Shown here: positions 1-7,700 of the stretch, one piece after another | Layout of the letters: each line of letters starts with the position of its first letter | Position numbering within the stretch: the first letter of the stretch is position 1 | Source: Candidatus Saccharicenans sp. | GTDB lineage: Bacteria; Acidobacteriota; Aminicenantia; Aminicenantales; Saccharicenantaceae | Direction of reading: 5' to 3' | NCBI GenBank assembly: GCA_024653215.1 | Contig: JANLFU010000003.1 | Span: 186,001 to 250,000, forward strand | DNA: 64,000 nucleotides | Notes under the pieces: model-generated | Told to the model about the DNA's origin: nothing | Database searches by the model: none | Seen by the model: the letters and a program-made list of their open reading frames with translations, nothing else | Translations under genes and position numbers: made by a program

Positions 1-384
<384 letters not shown>

Positions 385-399
385 GAAGCGATAAAAAGA

Positions 400-1119
400 A
401 TGGACGAGGGCAAGCCAGCTTACAACCGGGTGCTGCTGAAGCTTTCGGGTGAAGCGCTGCTGGGAGAACTGCCCTACGGAATAGATTTCAAGAGAACCCT
501 GGCCATCGCCCGGGAAATCAAGCAGGTTCACGAACTGGGCGTGGATGTGGCCATCATGATCGGCGGCGGAAACATCTTCCGCGGGTCCCGGGGCGTGGCC
601 GAGGGCATGGACCGGGTGGCGGCCGACCATATCGGGCTGCTGTCCACGGTCATCAACGGCCTGGCCCTCCAGGATGCCCTGGAAAAAGAAGGAATCAACA
701 CCCGCCTGATTTCGGCCCTTGAGATCAGGGCCGTGGCCGAGCCCTTCATCAGGCGCCGGGTGCTCCGGCACCTGGATAAGAGGCGGGTGATTATCTTTAC
801 CGCCGGGCTGGGCAGCCCCTATTTCACCACCGATACCGCGGCCGTCCTCAGGGCCCTGGAAATCAAGGCCGAAGTCATCCTGAAAGCCACCAAGGTGGAC
901 GGCGTTTACAGCGCCGACCCCATGGTTGAGGCCGGAGCCACCAGGTTCGATTCCATCAGGTTCCTGGAGGTCATCCAGCAGGAGCTCAAGGTGATGGACA
1001 GCACCGCCATCACCCTCTGCAAGGATAATAACCTGCCGATCATTGTCTTTAACCTGAATGTTCCCGGCAACATCAAGAGAGCCGTTCTGGGCGAGAAAGT
1101 CGGGACCAGGGTATCCTGA
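400..1119 (+). CDS. pyrH: UMP kinase
   Basis: Uridylate kinase, converting UMP to UDP with ATP in pyrimidine nucleotide synthesis. It has 239 residues, the normal size for the hexameric bacterial enzyme of the amino-acid kinase fold. Visible motifs in order: LLKLSGEAL near the N-terminus (phosphate binding), IGGGNIFRG (about 50-60), DRVAADHIGLLSTVINGLAL (about 70-90, UMP site), GLGSPYFTTDTAA (about 135-147) and ATKVDGVYSADP (about 168-179). The ATG at 400 is 15 bases after the tsf stop, so it is very likely co-transcribed with tsf and frr. Confidence 0.96.
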   Translation: MDEGKPAYNRVLLKLSGEALLGELPYGIDFKRTLAIAREIKQVHELGVDVAIMIGGGNIFRGSRGVAEGMDRVAADHIGLLSTVINGLALQDALEKEGINTRLISALEIRAVAEPFIRRRVLRHLDKRRVIIFTAGLGSPYFTTDTAAVLRALEIKAEVILKATKVDGVYSADPMVEAGATRFDSIRFLEVIQQELKVMDSTAITLCKDNNLPIIVFNLNVPGNIKRAVLGEKVGTRVS

Positions 1120-1152
1120 AACCCGCTCAAGGCTCAATCAAGGAGGAGCTTC

Positions 1153-1710
1153 ATGGTGAGAGATGTCCTGAAAGACCTGGAAAAAAATTTGAAAACCTCC
1201 ATCGAGCATTTCCGGAAGGAAATAAGCAAACTCCGCACCGGACGGGCCAACATCAGCATCTTCGAGGATATCAAGGTCATGTACTACGGGACACCGACCC
1301 CGGTCAACCAGGTGGCCACCATCGGGGTGCCCGACCCGACCCTGATCACCGTGCAGCCCTGGGACCCGACCCTGATGGAGGCCGTGGAAAAGGCCATCCG
1401 CTCCTCAGATTTTGGCTTCAATCCCATCAACGACGGCCGGGTGATCAAGGTCCCGATTCCACCCCTGGACGAAGAAAGGCGCCGGGAGCTGGCCAAGAAA
1501 GTCAGCAAGATGCTGGAAGAAGAAAAGACCACCCTCCGCAATATGCGCCGCGAGAGCAAGGAATACATAGAGAAGCTGGAGAAGGACAAAAAGATTACCG
1601 AGGACGATAAGTTCCAGGGCCTGGAAAAATTGCAGGAGCTGCTGGACCAGTACATCAAGCAGGCCGAGGAAGTAGCCGCGGCCAAGGAAAAGGAAATAAT
1701 GCAGGCCTGA
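1153..1710 (+). CDS. frr: Ribosome recycling factor
   Basis: Ribosome recycling factor, which with EF-G splits post-termination ribosomes. The 185-residue length is exactly that of the family. The sequence has the typical N-terminal helix with ISKLRTGRAN (about 24-33), the VATIGVPDPTLITVQPWD domain (about 53-70), GRVIKVPIPPLDEERR (about 95-110) and a helical C-terminal arm. A perfect AGGAGG at 1141-1146 lies 6 bases before the ATG. Last gene of the tsf-pyrH-frr unit; the next gene is convergent. Confidence 0.97.
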   Translation: MVRDVLKDLEKNLKTSIEHFRKEISKLRTGRANISIFEDIKVMYYGTPTPVNQVATIGVPDPTLITVQPWDPTLMEAVEKAIRSSDFGFNPINDGRVIKVPIPPLDEERRRELAKKVSKMLEEEKTTLRNMRRESKEYIEKLEKDKKITEDDKFQGLEKLQELLDQYIKQAEEVAAAKEKEIMQA

Positions 1711-1828
1711 TGGCCTGTGGTGGTTACGAAATTTTTCCCCGCCGGGTGGACCGCTTTATTTCTGGTTGACCATTCCTGACCGAGCAGCCTGTCGATTTAT
1801 ACGATTCTCTTGATTCTCTTTTGCCTTT

Positions 1829-2785
1829 TCAGGACCGGTTCCGGGCGAGCCAGTTGTCCATGGTCCCGAACCTGGTTCTGATGGCCACTCCCCAGCCGAC
1901 CAGGCTGACCACCAGGGAAAAGATGAAGCCCAGAACCGGGATCAGGCCAAGAAAGGTGACGATGACCAGTCCGATGACCGCGGTCCAGATGACATGCGGC
2001 ATTCTCTTCACTCCCACGGCCCTGAGGAATGATTCGCCGAAGAAATAGGAAAAGGCCGTTCCTCCAAAAACCTTGAGCACCAGGCCGGCCAGGATGGCCA
2101 TGAACAGAATCGGGATGCCTATGATTACAAAGAGGAGGAGGACTGACAGCATGATCAGGCCGGCGTAGATTATCATGGCCAGAAAACCCGTGCCCAGGGT
2201 CGGCCAGAAATCGGTGCGTATCTTGCCGGCGGCAAAGTAAACCTGCCTGGGGAAGATGCCGGCCACGAAAATGGTCAGCAGGATTCCGAAGAACAGGGAA
2301 ATCAGTTTCAAGGCCAGGAAGATCGTCCCCAGCTGGAAGAAAATTCCCTTGCGGAAAATTTCCGAGGCAAACTTCCCCCCGGTCGGAATGAAGACCGTAT
2401 CCTGGCCGATGGTACAGCCTGGCTCTTTCGCCATGGTTCCTCCCAGAACCACCAGGTCTTCGCGTATGACTGCCGTGGACCTTATAGTTACTTTGCTCCC
2501 GAATCCCACCACCGACCGGCCGACCTCGCCGCTGACCGTAACCTCTCCGCCGAAGACCACGACGCTTTCCTCGACCTTTCCTTCCACCACCACCCGGCTG
2601 CCGAAGGCCAGGATATTTTTCTGGGTTTCCCCGGGCGAGATGATGATTTCTTCCTTGAAGGTGGGCTGGGCGGTCCGGTCGAATTTATACCAGGCGGCCG
2701 GGGCCGTTCCGGCCAGGATTACGGCCATGGTGGCCAGGAGCGCCAGCTTTAGGGTGAAGGTAATATAATTCTTGCCTTTTTTCAT
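1829..2785 (-). CDS. Bactofilin-like/polymer-forming domain membrane protein
   Basis: A 318-residue envelope protein of unknown role. A signal peptide or first membrane segment (about 10-32) is followed by about 100 residues of short repeats rich in V, G and I, with a period like a bactofilin-type right-handed beta-helix (SVVVFGGEVTVSGEV, then SVVGFGSKVTI). The C-terminal half (about 150-305) holds four or five hydrophobic segments. The ATG overlaps the stop of the upstream anti-sigma gene (ATGA), so it is translationally coupled and the third gene of an ECF sigma operon. Its position suggests an envelope-stress target or sensor; this is inference. No enzymatic motif is visible. Confidence 0.75.
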   Translation of the reverse strand: MKKGKNYITFTLKLALLATMAVILAGTAPAAWYKFDRTAQPTFKEEIIISPGETQKNILAFGSRVVVEGKVEESVVVFGGEVTVSGEVGRSVVGFGSKVTIRSTAVIREDLVVLGGTMAKEPGCTIGQDTVFIPTGGKFASEIFRKGIFFQLGTIFLALKLISLFFGILLTIFVAGIFPRQVYFAAGKIRTDFWPTLGTGFLAMIIYAGLIMLSVLLLFVIIGIPILFMAILAGLVLKVFGGTAFSYFFGESFLRAVGVKRMPHVIWTAVIGLVIVTFLGLIPVLGFIFSLVVSLVGWGVAIRTRFGTMDNWLARNRS

Positions 2786-3360
2786 TTCTTCTCTCCTGTC
2801 GGATAGTTCGTCGGCCTGAGCAGCATCCAGATAAGGGCCAGGCTCATGACTCCCCCCAGGACCAGGGCGACCAGGCCCAGGCTGCCGGACGGAAAAACAT
2901 CGGCCAGCAACCTGGTCATTACCCCGGCCAGGATGCGCAGGGCCTTGATGAACCCGTAAGCCTGCTGGATGAGCCTGATGATGAGGTTGCTCAGGTCGGC
3001 GGCCAGGTTAAATATATTCTTAAATATCTGCAGACAGACCGGGAACAGGGCAGTTCTGGTACCCAGGGCCAGGCCCGCCACCATCAGGCTGAACAGAAGG
3101 TAAGCTCCCCCGGCCAGCCACAACCACAGCCTGACCGGAGATTTTAAGGGTGGCAGCCCGGCCATCACCCGCCCGGAAAAGTCGGGGGGCAAATCCAGTT
3201 TGGAGAGGCTGGAACTGGCTTCCAGGAAGAGGCGGCGGTCGGCCACCAACTGCCGGCAGCGGCAGCAGGTTTCCAGATGTTCTTCCAGCCGCAGCCGGTC
3301 CTCTGCCGGAAGCTCCCCGTCAAGGTAGGCGTAGATTTGAGTCAGGTCAGGGCAACTCAT
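2782..3360 (-). CDS. Anti-sigma factor with N-terminal zinc finger (zf-HC2 type)
   Basis: A 192-residue membrane anti-sigma factor for the sigma factor encoded just upstream. The N-terminal domain has the zinc-binding anti-sigma pattern (EEHLETCCRCRQL: His, then Cys-x-x-Cys), after YAYLDGELPAEDRL, the usual start of such domains. One membrane segment follows at about 78-105, and a further hydrophobic segment near the end (about 160-185). The start at 3360 is chosen because its ATG overlaps the sigma-factor stop (ATGA) and is preceded by TGGAGGAAAG; a longer upstream reading would have no such site. It should hold the sigma factor inactive until an envelope signal releases it. Confidence 0.88.
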   Translation of the reverse strand: MSCPDLTQIYAYLDGELPAEDRLRLEEHLETCCRCRQLVADRRLFLEASSSLSKLDLPPDFSGRVMAGLPPLKSPVRLWLWLAGGAYLLFSLMVAGLALGTRTALFPVCLQIFKNIFNLAADLSNLIIRLIQQAYGFIKALRILAGVMTRLLADVFPSGSLGLVALVLGGVMSLALIWMLLRPTNYPTGEKK

Positions 3361-3941
3361 CTTTCCTCCAGTCTGGATCGAAGCCATTCTCTGGCCTGGA
3401 AGACCCGGTTCTTGACCGTGCCCACGGGCAGGTGCTTGATGTCCGCGATCTCTTCATATGAAAAATCGTTCATGTGTCTGAGGACGAACAATTCCCTCAG
3501 GGTTTCCGGGAGCTGGCTTAGGGCCTGCTCGATCCACTCCATCATTTCCTTCTTTTCGTAATTATCTGACACCGACGGCTCGAGGTCAGGTAGTTGCGGC
3601 TGCAGGTGTTCATCATCTTCGGGTTCAGCATCGATAGACACCAGGGGCAACTTCTTCTTTCGCCAGTGGTCGATGAGCAGGTTGGAAGCGATCCGGAAAA
3701 GCCAGGTGGAAAACTGGTATTTTTCTTTGTAGGTGTGGAGAGCGGCATAGGCTTTCAGGAAAACTTCCTGGGTAAAGTCCAGACTCAATTCTCTCTCCTG
3801 TACCAGCCGGCCGAAATAGTTGAACAGCGGCTGCTGGTATTTTTTAACCAGAAGCTCGAAGGCCGACCGGTCACCTTTGAGACTGCGGCGCACCAGAATT
3901 CTGTCCTCATCGGGCACCATGTTTGGCTTCTGTTTATTCAT
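3357..3941 (-). CDS. ECF-family RNA polymerase sigma factor
   Basis: A 194-residue group 4 sigma factor of the RpoE/SigW type. Region 2 is at about 25-95 (LLVKKYQQPLFNYFGRL; FTQEVFLKAYAAL; FSTWLFRIASNLLIDHWRKK). An acidic linker (about 100-130) is followed by region 4 at about 135-190 (LSQLPETLRELFVLRH; FSYEEIADIKHLPVGTVKNR, a helix-turn-helix). It overlaps its anti-sigma gene by 4 bases. A lolA-like gene ends 38 bases upstream on the same strand. The ATG at 3941 has no clear ribosome binding site; the ATG at 3920 is an alternative. Confidence 0.93.
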   Translation of the reverse strand: MNKQKPNMVPDEDRILVRRSLKGDRSAFELLVKKYQQPLFNYFGRLVQERELSLDFTQEVFLKAYAALHTYKEKYQFSTWLFRIASNLLIDHWRKKKLPLVSIDAEPEDDEHLQPQLPDLEPSVSDNYEKKEMMEWIEQALSQLPETLRELFVLRHMNDFSYEEIADIKHLPVGTVKNRVFQAREWLRSRLEER

Positions 3942-3979
3942 ACGAAAAACCGGCGGACGGGTTTAAGGAAAATTGCCGG

Positions 3980-4729
3980 TCACTTAATGGCACCGGCCTC
4001 GATTATTTCACAGTCAGGGGGGAGGCGCAGGTCAAATATTTCGTCGGATATTTTCCGGCCGGTTACCATCCGGCTGAAGTGGTATTCGAGCTTGCCGCCA
4101 GCCGGCTCAAAGAACACGGCCTTGGTGATGAGCCAGGTCTGCCGGTCGATTTCCAGGAGGATATAGGAGAACTGGCCTTCCTCCACGGGCTGGAGACGGA
4201 GCTGGTAGACATTTTTTCGGTCGCTGGGGAAAGAGTTGAACTCTATCCGGTAGCGTTCAGACAGGGAAAAATTCCCCGAGAGGAGTCCCAGGACTTCCGA
4301 TTCCAGGACCTCGGACTGGGCGGCGTTTTTTATAAGTTGCTTGTCCTCGGGAAAGTAGAGCCAGAAATTGTTATCCTTCAGGAGGAAAATCTGTTTTTCC
4401 GGGGTGCTGTATTCCCAGCGCATCCGGTTGGGGCGGCGGATAAAAACCTGTCCCTGTCCTTTCATTGGCTCGGGCGAGCTATTGGAGTAGTAGAACTGCC
4501 TGAAGTCAGCCCTGAGGGTGGTAACGGATTTCAGCCTGCTTTCCAGCCGGCGGGCAACCTCGTCGGCGGTCAATTCTGCGGCGGTGGCTATCAAACCCAG
4601 AGAACCGAGCCAGGTCAGGAGCAGAAAGAACCGGAGCGCCTTCCAGACTAATCGGCCGGGCCTTTTCCCGGCCGGGACTGCTTTTCTGCTTGCGGTCATG
4701 GGGCCTCGTTTGATCAGGGTGTTGCCCAT
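3980..4729 (-). CDS. lolA: Outer-membrane lipoprotein carrier protein, LolA family
   Basis: Periplasmic chaperone of the LolA/LolB fold, 249 residues, expected to carry lipoproteins across the periplasm. The N-terminus is unusually long and basic (about 30 residues) before the hydrophobic signal segment (about 31-50). The mature part starts near AELTADEVARRLESRL and has the LolA-type pattern: LRADFRQFY (about 75), GQGQVFIRRPNRMRWEY (about 95-111), then QIFLLKDNNFWLYFPEDKQ. The ATG at 4729 has AAGGA upstream; the ATG at 4699 would give a more normal signal peptide. It precedes the ECF sigma operon on the same strand, which hints at regulation of lipoprotein traffic by that sigma factor. Confidence 0.85.
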   Translation of the reverse strand: MGNTLIKRGPMTASRKAVPAGKRPGRLVWKALRFFLLLTWLGSLGLIATAAELTADEVARRLESRLKSVTTLRADFRQFYYSNSSPEPMKGQGQVFIRRPNRMRWEYSTPEKQIFLLKDNNFWLYFPEDKQLIKNAAQSEVLESEVLGLLSGNFSLSERYRIEFNSFPSDRKNVYQLRLQPVEEGQFSYILLEIDRQTWLITKAVFFEPAGGKLEYHFSRMVTGRKISDEIFDLRLPPDCEIIEAGAIK

Positions 4730-5003
4730 ATTTTCCTTGAGCGGGCTCTTGATGTCAACTCGCCGCTTCCCGGATGATGGGGTTAACAGGCGGGCCCGCT
4801 GTGGGAAAATTTCCCCGGTTCGCCTTCAGTAACAGTTACTCTTCTGGCTTGCTTTGGCCAAGCTGTTAATTTGTCGGTCGGGCACCTTTTACTGCCCGTG
4901 ATGGACCTTGTTTTTAATGGTCCTGATCATGAATTTCTATCCCGGGGTAACGGTTGGGGTTTGGGGTCAGAACCTACTGCCGGAGAACAAGGGCAGGGGA
5001 AAG

Positions 5004-5060
5004 CGCCGGGGGCCTCCCCCATGACGCGGGAAGACGGGGGGCCCGGGTCTTGGGCCGGCG
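5004..5060 (+). other. GC-rich self-complementary segment in the lolA-TPR gap
   Basis: The 421-base gap between the divergent lolA-like and TPR genes holds no convincing gene. This piece can fold: CGCCGG (5004-5009) pairs with CCGGCG (5055-5060); inside are GGGGG-CCT-CCCCC (5008-5020) and GGCCC (5040-5044) with GGGCC (5052-5056). Some of these pairings exclude each other. I recognise no RNA family. It lies upstream of the promoter candidate at 5085, so it need not be transcribed with the TPR gene. Confidence 0.25.
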
Positions 5061-5084
5061 GTTTCCGGTAAAGATGAATTTCCC

Positions 5085-5113
5085 TTGACAAGGAAGGAGA
5101 AAGTGGATACAAG
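5085..5113 (+). promoter_or_regulatory. Candidate sigma-70 promoter of the TPR gene
   Basis: TTGACA at 5085-5090, 17 bases, then TACAAG at 5108-5113. The -35 is perfect and the -10 matches four of six. It lies about 40 bases before the ATG at 5151. Confidence 0.4.
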
Positions 5114-5150
5114 ATTAAAGCATCTCTCACAATATTCAAGGAGGGAATGG

Positions 5151-5957
5151 ATGCAAGCCAGAAATCACGGGTTAATTTTTCTGGTGATTCTGGGGCTCAG
5201 CCTCCTGGCTGGACCCGGCCTGAGCCAGACGGCCGAGGAATTCATCAAGAGCGGCGATGAATATTATTCCAAGTGGGAAGACCAGAAGGCGCTGGATGAG
5301 TACCTGAAAGCGCTTGAAGTTGAACCCAAAAATTATGAAGCTCTCTGGAAGGCAGCCAGGGGTTACGTGGACGTGGCCGACCTGATGACCGGCACGGGAA
5401 AGGAAGTGGAAAAGCAGAAGTTTGAGATGTACGCCAAGGCCGAGCGGTATGCCAGGCAGGCCATCTCGGTTAACCCCAACGATACCTGGGGGCATTTCTT
5501 CCTGTCGGCAGCCCTGGGCAAGAAAGTCCTGATGCTGGGGAAAAAGGAGCAGATCGACGCCTCCAAGCAGGTCAGGACGGCCGTGGATAAAGCCATAGAG
5601 CTCGACCCCAATAACGACCTGGCCTACCATGCTCTCGGCCGCTGGCACCGCCGGATGGCCGAAATCGGCGGGGCCAAGAGGGCCCTGGGCAGCCTGATTT
5701 ATGGCTCCATACCCAAGGGCTCAATGGAAGAATCGGAGAAATGGCTCAAAAAGGCAGTGGAGCTCAAACCCGATTACATTAACCATCACCTGGAACTGGG
5801 GCGGACCTATGTGGCCATGAAGAAATATGACCTGGCCCGCCAGGAATTCAACCGGTGCCTGGAACTGCCCGAGGCCTCGGCCAAGGATAAGCAGCTTAAA
5901 GAAGAAGCCAGAGAAGAGCTGGCCAACCTCGCCAAGAAAAGCTCGAAAGAAGATTAA
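5151..5957 (+). CDS. Exported TPR-repeat protein (RMD1-like)
   Basis: A 268-residue exported protein made mostly of tetratricopeptide repeats, probably a periplasmic protein-interaction scaffold. A signal peptide (about 1-26, hydrophobic core IFLVILGLSLLAG) ends near LSQ. TPR-like units follow: AEEFIKSGDEYYSKWEDQKA, YLKALEVEPKNYEALWKAA, then YARQAISVNPNDTW, VDKAIELDPNNDLAYHALGR and WLKKAVELKPDYINHHLELG. The stretch IYGSIPKGSMEESEKWLKKA resembles the eukaryotic/bacterial 'regulator of microtubule dynamics' TPR family. The ATG at 5151 is chosen because AAGGAGGG ends 6 bases upstream and it places the signal peptide at the N-terminus. Partner unknown. Confidence 0.82.
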   Translation: MQARNHGLIFLVILGLSLLAGPGLSQTAEEFIKSGDEYYSKWEDQKALDEYLKALEVEPKNYEALWKAARGYVDVADLMTGTGKEVEKQKFEMYAKAERYARQAISVNPNDTWGHFFLSAALGKKVLMLGKKEQIDASKQVRTAVDKAIELDPNNDLAYHALGRWHRRMAEIGGAKRALGSLIYGSIPKGSMEESEKWLKKAVELKPDYINHHLELGRTYVAMKKYDLARQEFNRCLELPEASAKDKQLKEEAREELANLAKKSSKED

Positions 5958-5998
5958 TCAGGGCTCTATCCTGGAACCGATCCGGGGGCCGGGCTGAT

Positions 5999-6565
5999 TC
6001 AGTCCGTTTCTTCTTCCGAAAAAACCTGGGCCTCGAAAACTTCAAGGTTGACACCGCGCCGCCACTCGTCGGCCGGCAGGCCGGCCTTGAGGCAGCCGTG
6101 GTTAAGGTAGGTTTCCAGGTCCCAGCCATACTCCAGGGGGACCTGGGGCAGAAGCAACCCCTTGTTAAAACCCTTGCTGACGATAATGCCGTGGCGCCCG
6201 ACGACGACCTCTTCCGGCTTGTTTACCTTCCGGGGCAGGGTCAGGACCGAGATCTCAATCTTGAGATCGTTGAGCTCCTCCTGGAGCAGCGGTGGAAAGC
6301 GGTAATCTTCGGTGGCCGCGGCCACGGCCATCTCGATTATTGTCTGGTACAGAGGTTTATAGGGAAGCGGATAACCGATGCAGCCCCGCAGCTCACCGTT
6401 GACTTTCAGAGTGACAAAAGCTCCCTGCTTCTGCCTTAGCCTGGGGTTCTCGACTTCCTCTTCCAGCATCCGGTGATTTTTAAGAAAATGAACTATCGAG
6501 CGCCGGGCTAACTGTAACAGATACTTCTTCTCTTCTTCCGTCAGGTATTCGGATTTTTCAGCCAT
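5999..6565 (-). CDS. AMMECR1-domain protein (AmmeMemoRadiSam system protein A)
   Basis: A 188-residue AMMECR1-family protein. The hallmark LRGCIGYPLP is at about 59-68, followed by AAATEDYRFPPL (about 83-94), LKIEISVLTLP and the C-terminal LLLPQVPLEYGWDLETYL. In many bacteria and archaea this protein occurs with a Memo-like dioxygenase and a radical SAM enzyme; neither is beside it here. Biochemical function is not established. It overlaps by 8 bases the end of an upstream MPN-like gene, so the two are co-transcribed. Confidence 0.9.
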   Translation of the reverse strand: MAEKSEYLTEEEKKYLLQLARRSIVHFLKNHRMLEEEVENPRLRQKQGAFVTLKVNGELRGCIGYPLPYKPLYQTIIEMAVAAATEDYRFPPLLQEELNDLKIEISVLTLPRKVNKPEEVVVGRHGIIVSKGFNKGLLLPQVPLEYGWDLETYLNHGCLKAGLPADEWRRGVNLEVFEAQVFSEEETD

Positions 6566-6959
6566 CTTCGGTCTCCACCTCCAGGATAATCCGGCTCAGG
6601 GGCTTAAAGTAGAATTGGCGGTTAAACTCAATCAACCTGGCCCGGGGTTTGATTTCTCCGCGAGAGTTAACGGTGATGGATAGAAAGACCTTGCCAGCAA
6701 AAAGTGGTCGGAGAAGTTTCCTGCGGCTCTCCGGGCGGGAATTCAGGCTGAACACCCCCAGCACGTCCAGGCCCTGGTTCTGCTCCACCAGTACCAGGGT
6801 TTCCGGTTTAAGGAGTTCGTTCCAGGTCAGCGGCATAACTTTTTCCACGAACAGTCCCGGCCCGGTCTGCCGGCCAAGCAAGTAGCCCTGGGCCGGGCGG
6901 CCGGAGCCAGCCCGCAACAGGAGTTCTTTCCGGGCTTCCTGGAGAATTACCAGTTCCAT
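6558..6959 (-). CDS. MPN/JAB-like small protein lacking metal ligands
   Basis: A 133-residue protein. The N-terminal pattern (helix ILQEARKELLLRAGSGRPAQ, then GYLLGRQ, then FVEKVMPLTWNE) resembles the start of MPN/JAB domains. Where a JAMM protease would have HxHP, this protein has LGVFSLNSRPESRR, with no histidines, so a catalytic deubiquitinase-like role is unlikely. The ATG at 6959 is chosen over a longer in-frame start because the domain begins there and a TATAAT box (complement of 6973-6978) lies just upstream, which would give a leader of only a few bases. It is followed by the AMMECR1 gene with overlap. The family assignment is tentative. Confidence 0.55.
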   Translation of the reverse strand: MELVILQEARKELLLRAGSGRPAQGYLLGRQTGPGLFVEKVMPLTWNELLKPETLVLVEQNQGLDVLGVFSLNSRPESRRKLLRPLFAGKVFLSITVNSRGEIKPRARLIEFNRQFYFKPLSRIILEVETEDG

Positions 6960-6972
6960 AGCTCTGGCCAGG

Positions 6973-6978
6973 ATTATA
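6973..6978 (-). promoter_or_regulatory. Candidate -10 box of the MPN-like/AMMECR1 pair
   Basis: A perfect TATAAT on the minus strand, 13 bases before the ATG at 6959. Transcription would start about 6 bases before the start codon, so the message would be nearly leaderless; no Shine-Dalgarno is seen. The -35 is poor. Confidence 0.35.
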
Positions 6979-7010
6979 ACACAGCTTTTTCCCGGGCTGC
7001 AAAAATTCGC

Positions 7011-7039
7011 TTGACGCCCGTTCCTGGTTGACATAATAT
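7011..7039 (+). promoter_or_regulatory. Candidate promoter of the metallo-hydrolase/xer unit
   Basis: TTGACG at 7011-7016, a 17-base spacer and TAATAT at 7034-7039, ending 23 bases before the ATG at 7063. It is divergent from the promoter of the MPN-like gene. Confidence 0.5.
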
Positions 7040-7062
7040 TAGCCCATCGGGGTGGCAGCGGA

Positions 7063-7683
7063 ATGAATTATCAGCTGGTGATCGTCGGGCCTCTGGAAAC
7101 AAATTGCTACGTTTATTTCTGCCCCGAGACCAGGGAATGCGCGGTGATTGACCCGGGGGCCGAGGCTGACCAGATCTTTCCCCTGATCACCCACCTTAAC
7201 CTGAAACCGGTCATAATTCTCAACACCCACGGCCATGTGGACCACACCGGGGCCAACGTCGAAATCAAGGACAGGTACCGGGCCCCGATTGCCATGCACC
7301 AGGACGACCTGCCCCTGCTCGAAGAAAACATCCAGCTGGAGTTCGGACTGATGCTGGGAGCCAAACCAACCCCGCGGCCGGACCGCTTGCTGATGGACGG
7401 GGACGAGGTCAGGGTCGGCCAGACCAGCCTTAAAGTCATTCATACCCCGGGTCACAGCCCGGGCAGCGTCTGTTTTTATACTCCCGGAATTCTTTTTTCC
7501 GGCGACACCCTGTTCTGCGGCGGAGTGGGCCGGACAGACCTGCCGGGGGGATCCTGGAAGGACCTGATCCGGTCGCTTCGGACCAGGGTTTTAACCTACC
7601 CCGAAGAGACCGTGGTCCTGCCGGGGCACGGTCCGAGAACCACCATCGGAGAAGAAAAAGAAAATAATCCCTTTCTTGAATAA
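7063..7683 (+). CDS. MBL-fold metallo-hydrolase (glyoxalase II-like)
   Basis: A 206-residue cytosolic metallo-beta-lactamase-fold hydrolase of the short glyoxalase II-like group. The binuclear metal motif NTHGHVDHTGAN (THxHxDH) is at about 65-76. Further ligands follow in the family order: HTPGHSPGSVCFY (about 127-139), FSGDTLFCGGVGRTD (about 147-161) and LPGHGPRTT near the C-terminus. The N-terminal LETNCYVY is also typical. The substrate is not determined; hydroxyacyl-glutathione or another thioester is possible. xerC/D follows 17 bases downstream. Confidence 0.88.
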   Translation: MNYQLVIVGPLETNCYVYFCPETRECAVIDPGAEADQIFPLITHLNLKPVIILNTHGHVDHTGANVEIKDRYRAPIAMHQDDLPLLEENIQLEFGLMLGAKPTPRPDRLLMDGDEVRVGQTSLKVIHTPGHSPGSVCFYTPGILFSGDTLFCGGVGRTDLPGGSWKDLIRSLRTRVLTYPEETVVLPGHGPRTTIGEEKENNPFLE

Positions 7684-7700
7684 GAACAAAGTCATTAACC

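Noticed and set aside
1802-1820. Short tandem repeat (GATTCTCTT twice) between frr and the next gene
   Set aside because: Only two copies of 9-10 bases; no hairpin or known site.
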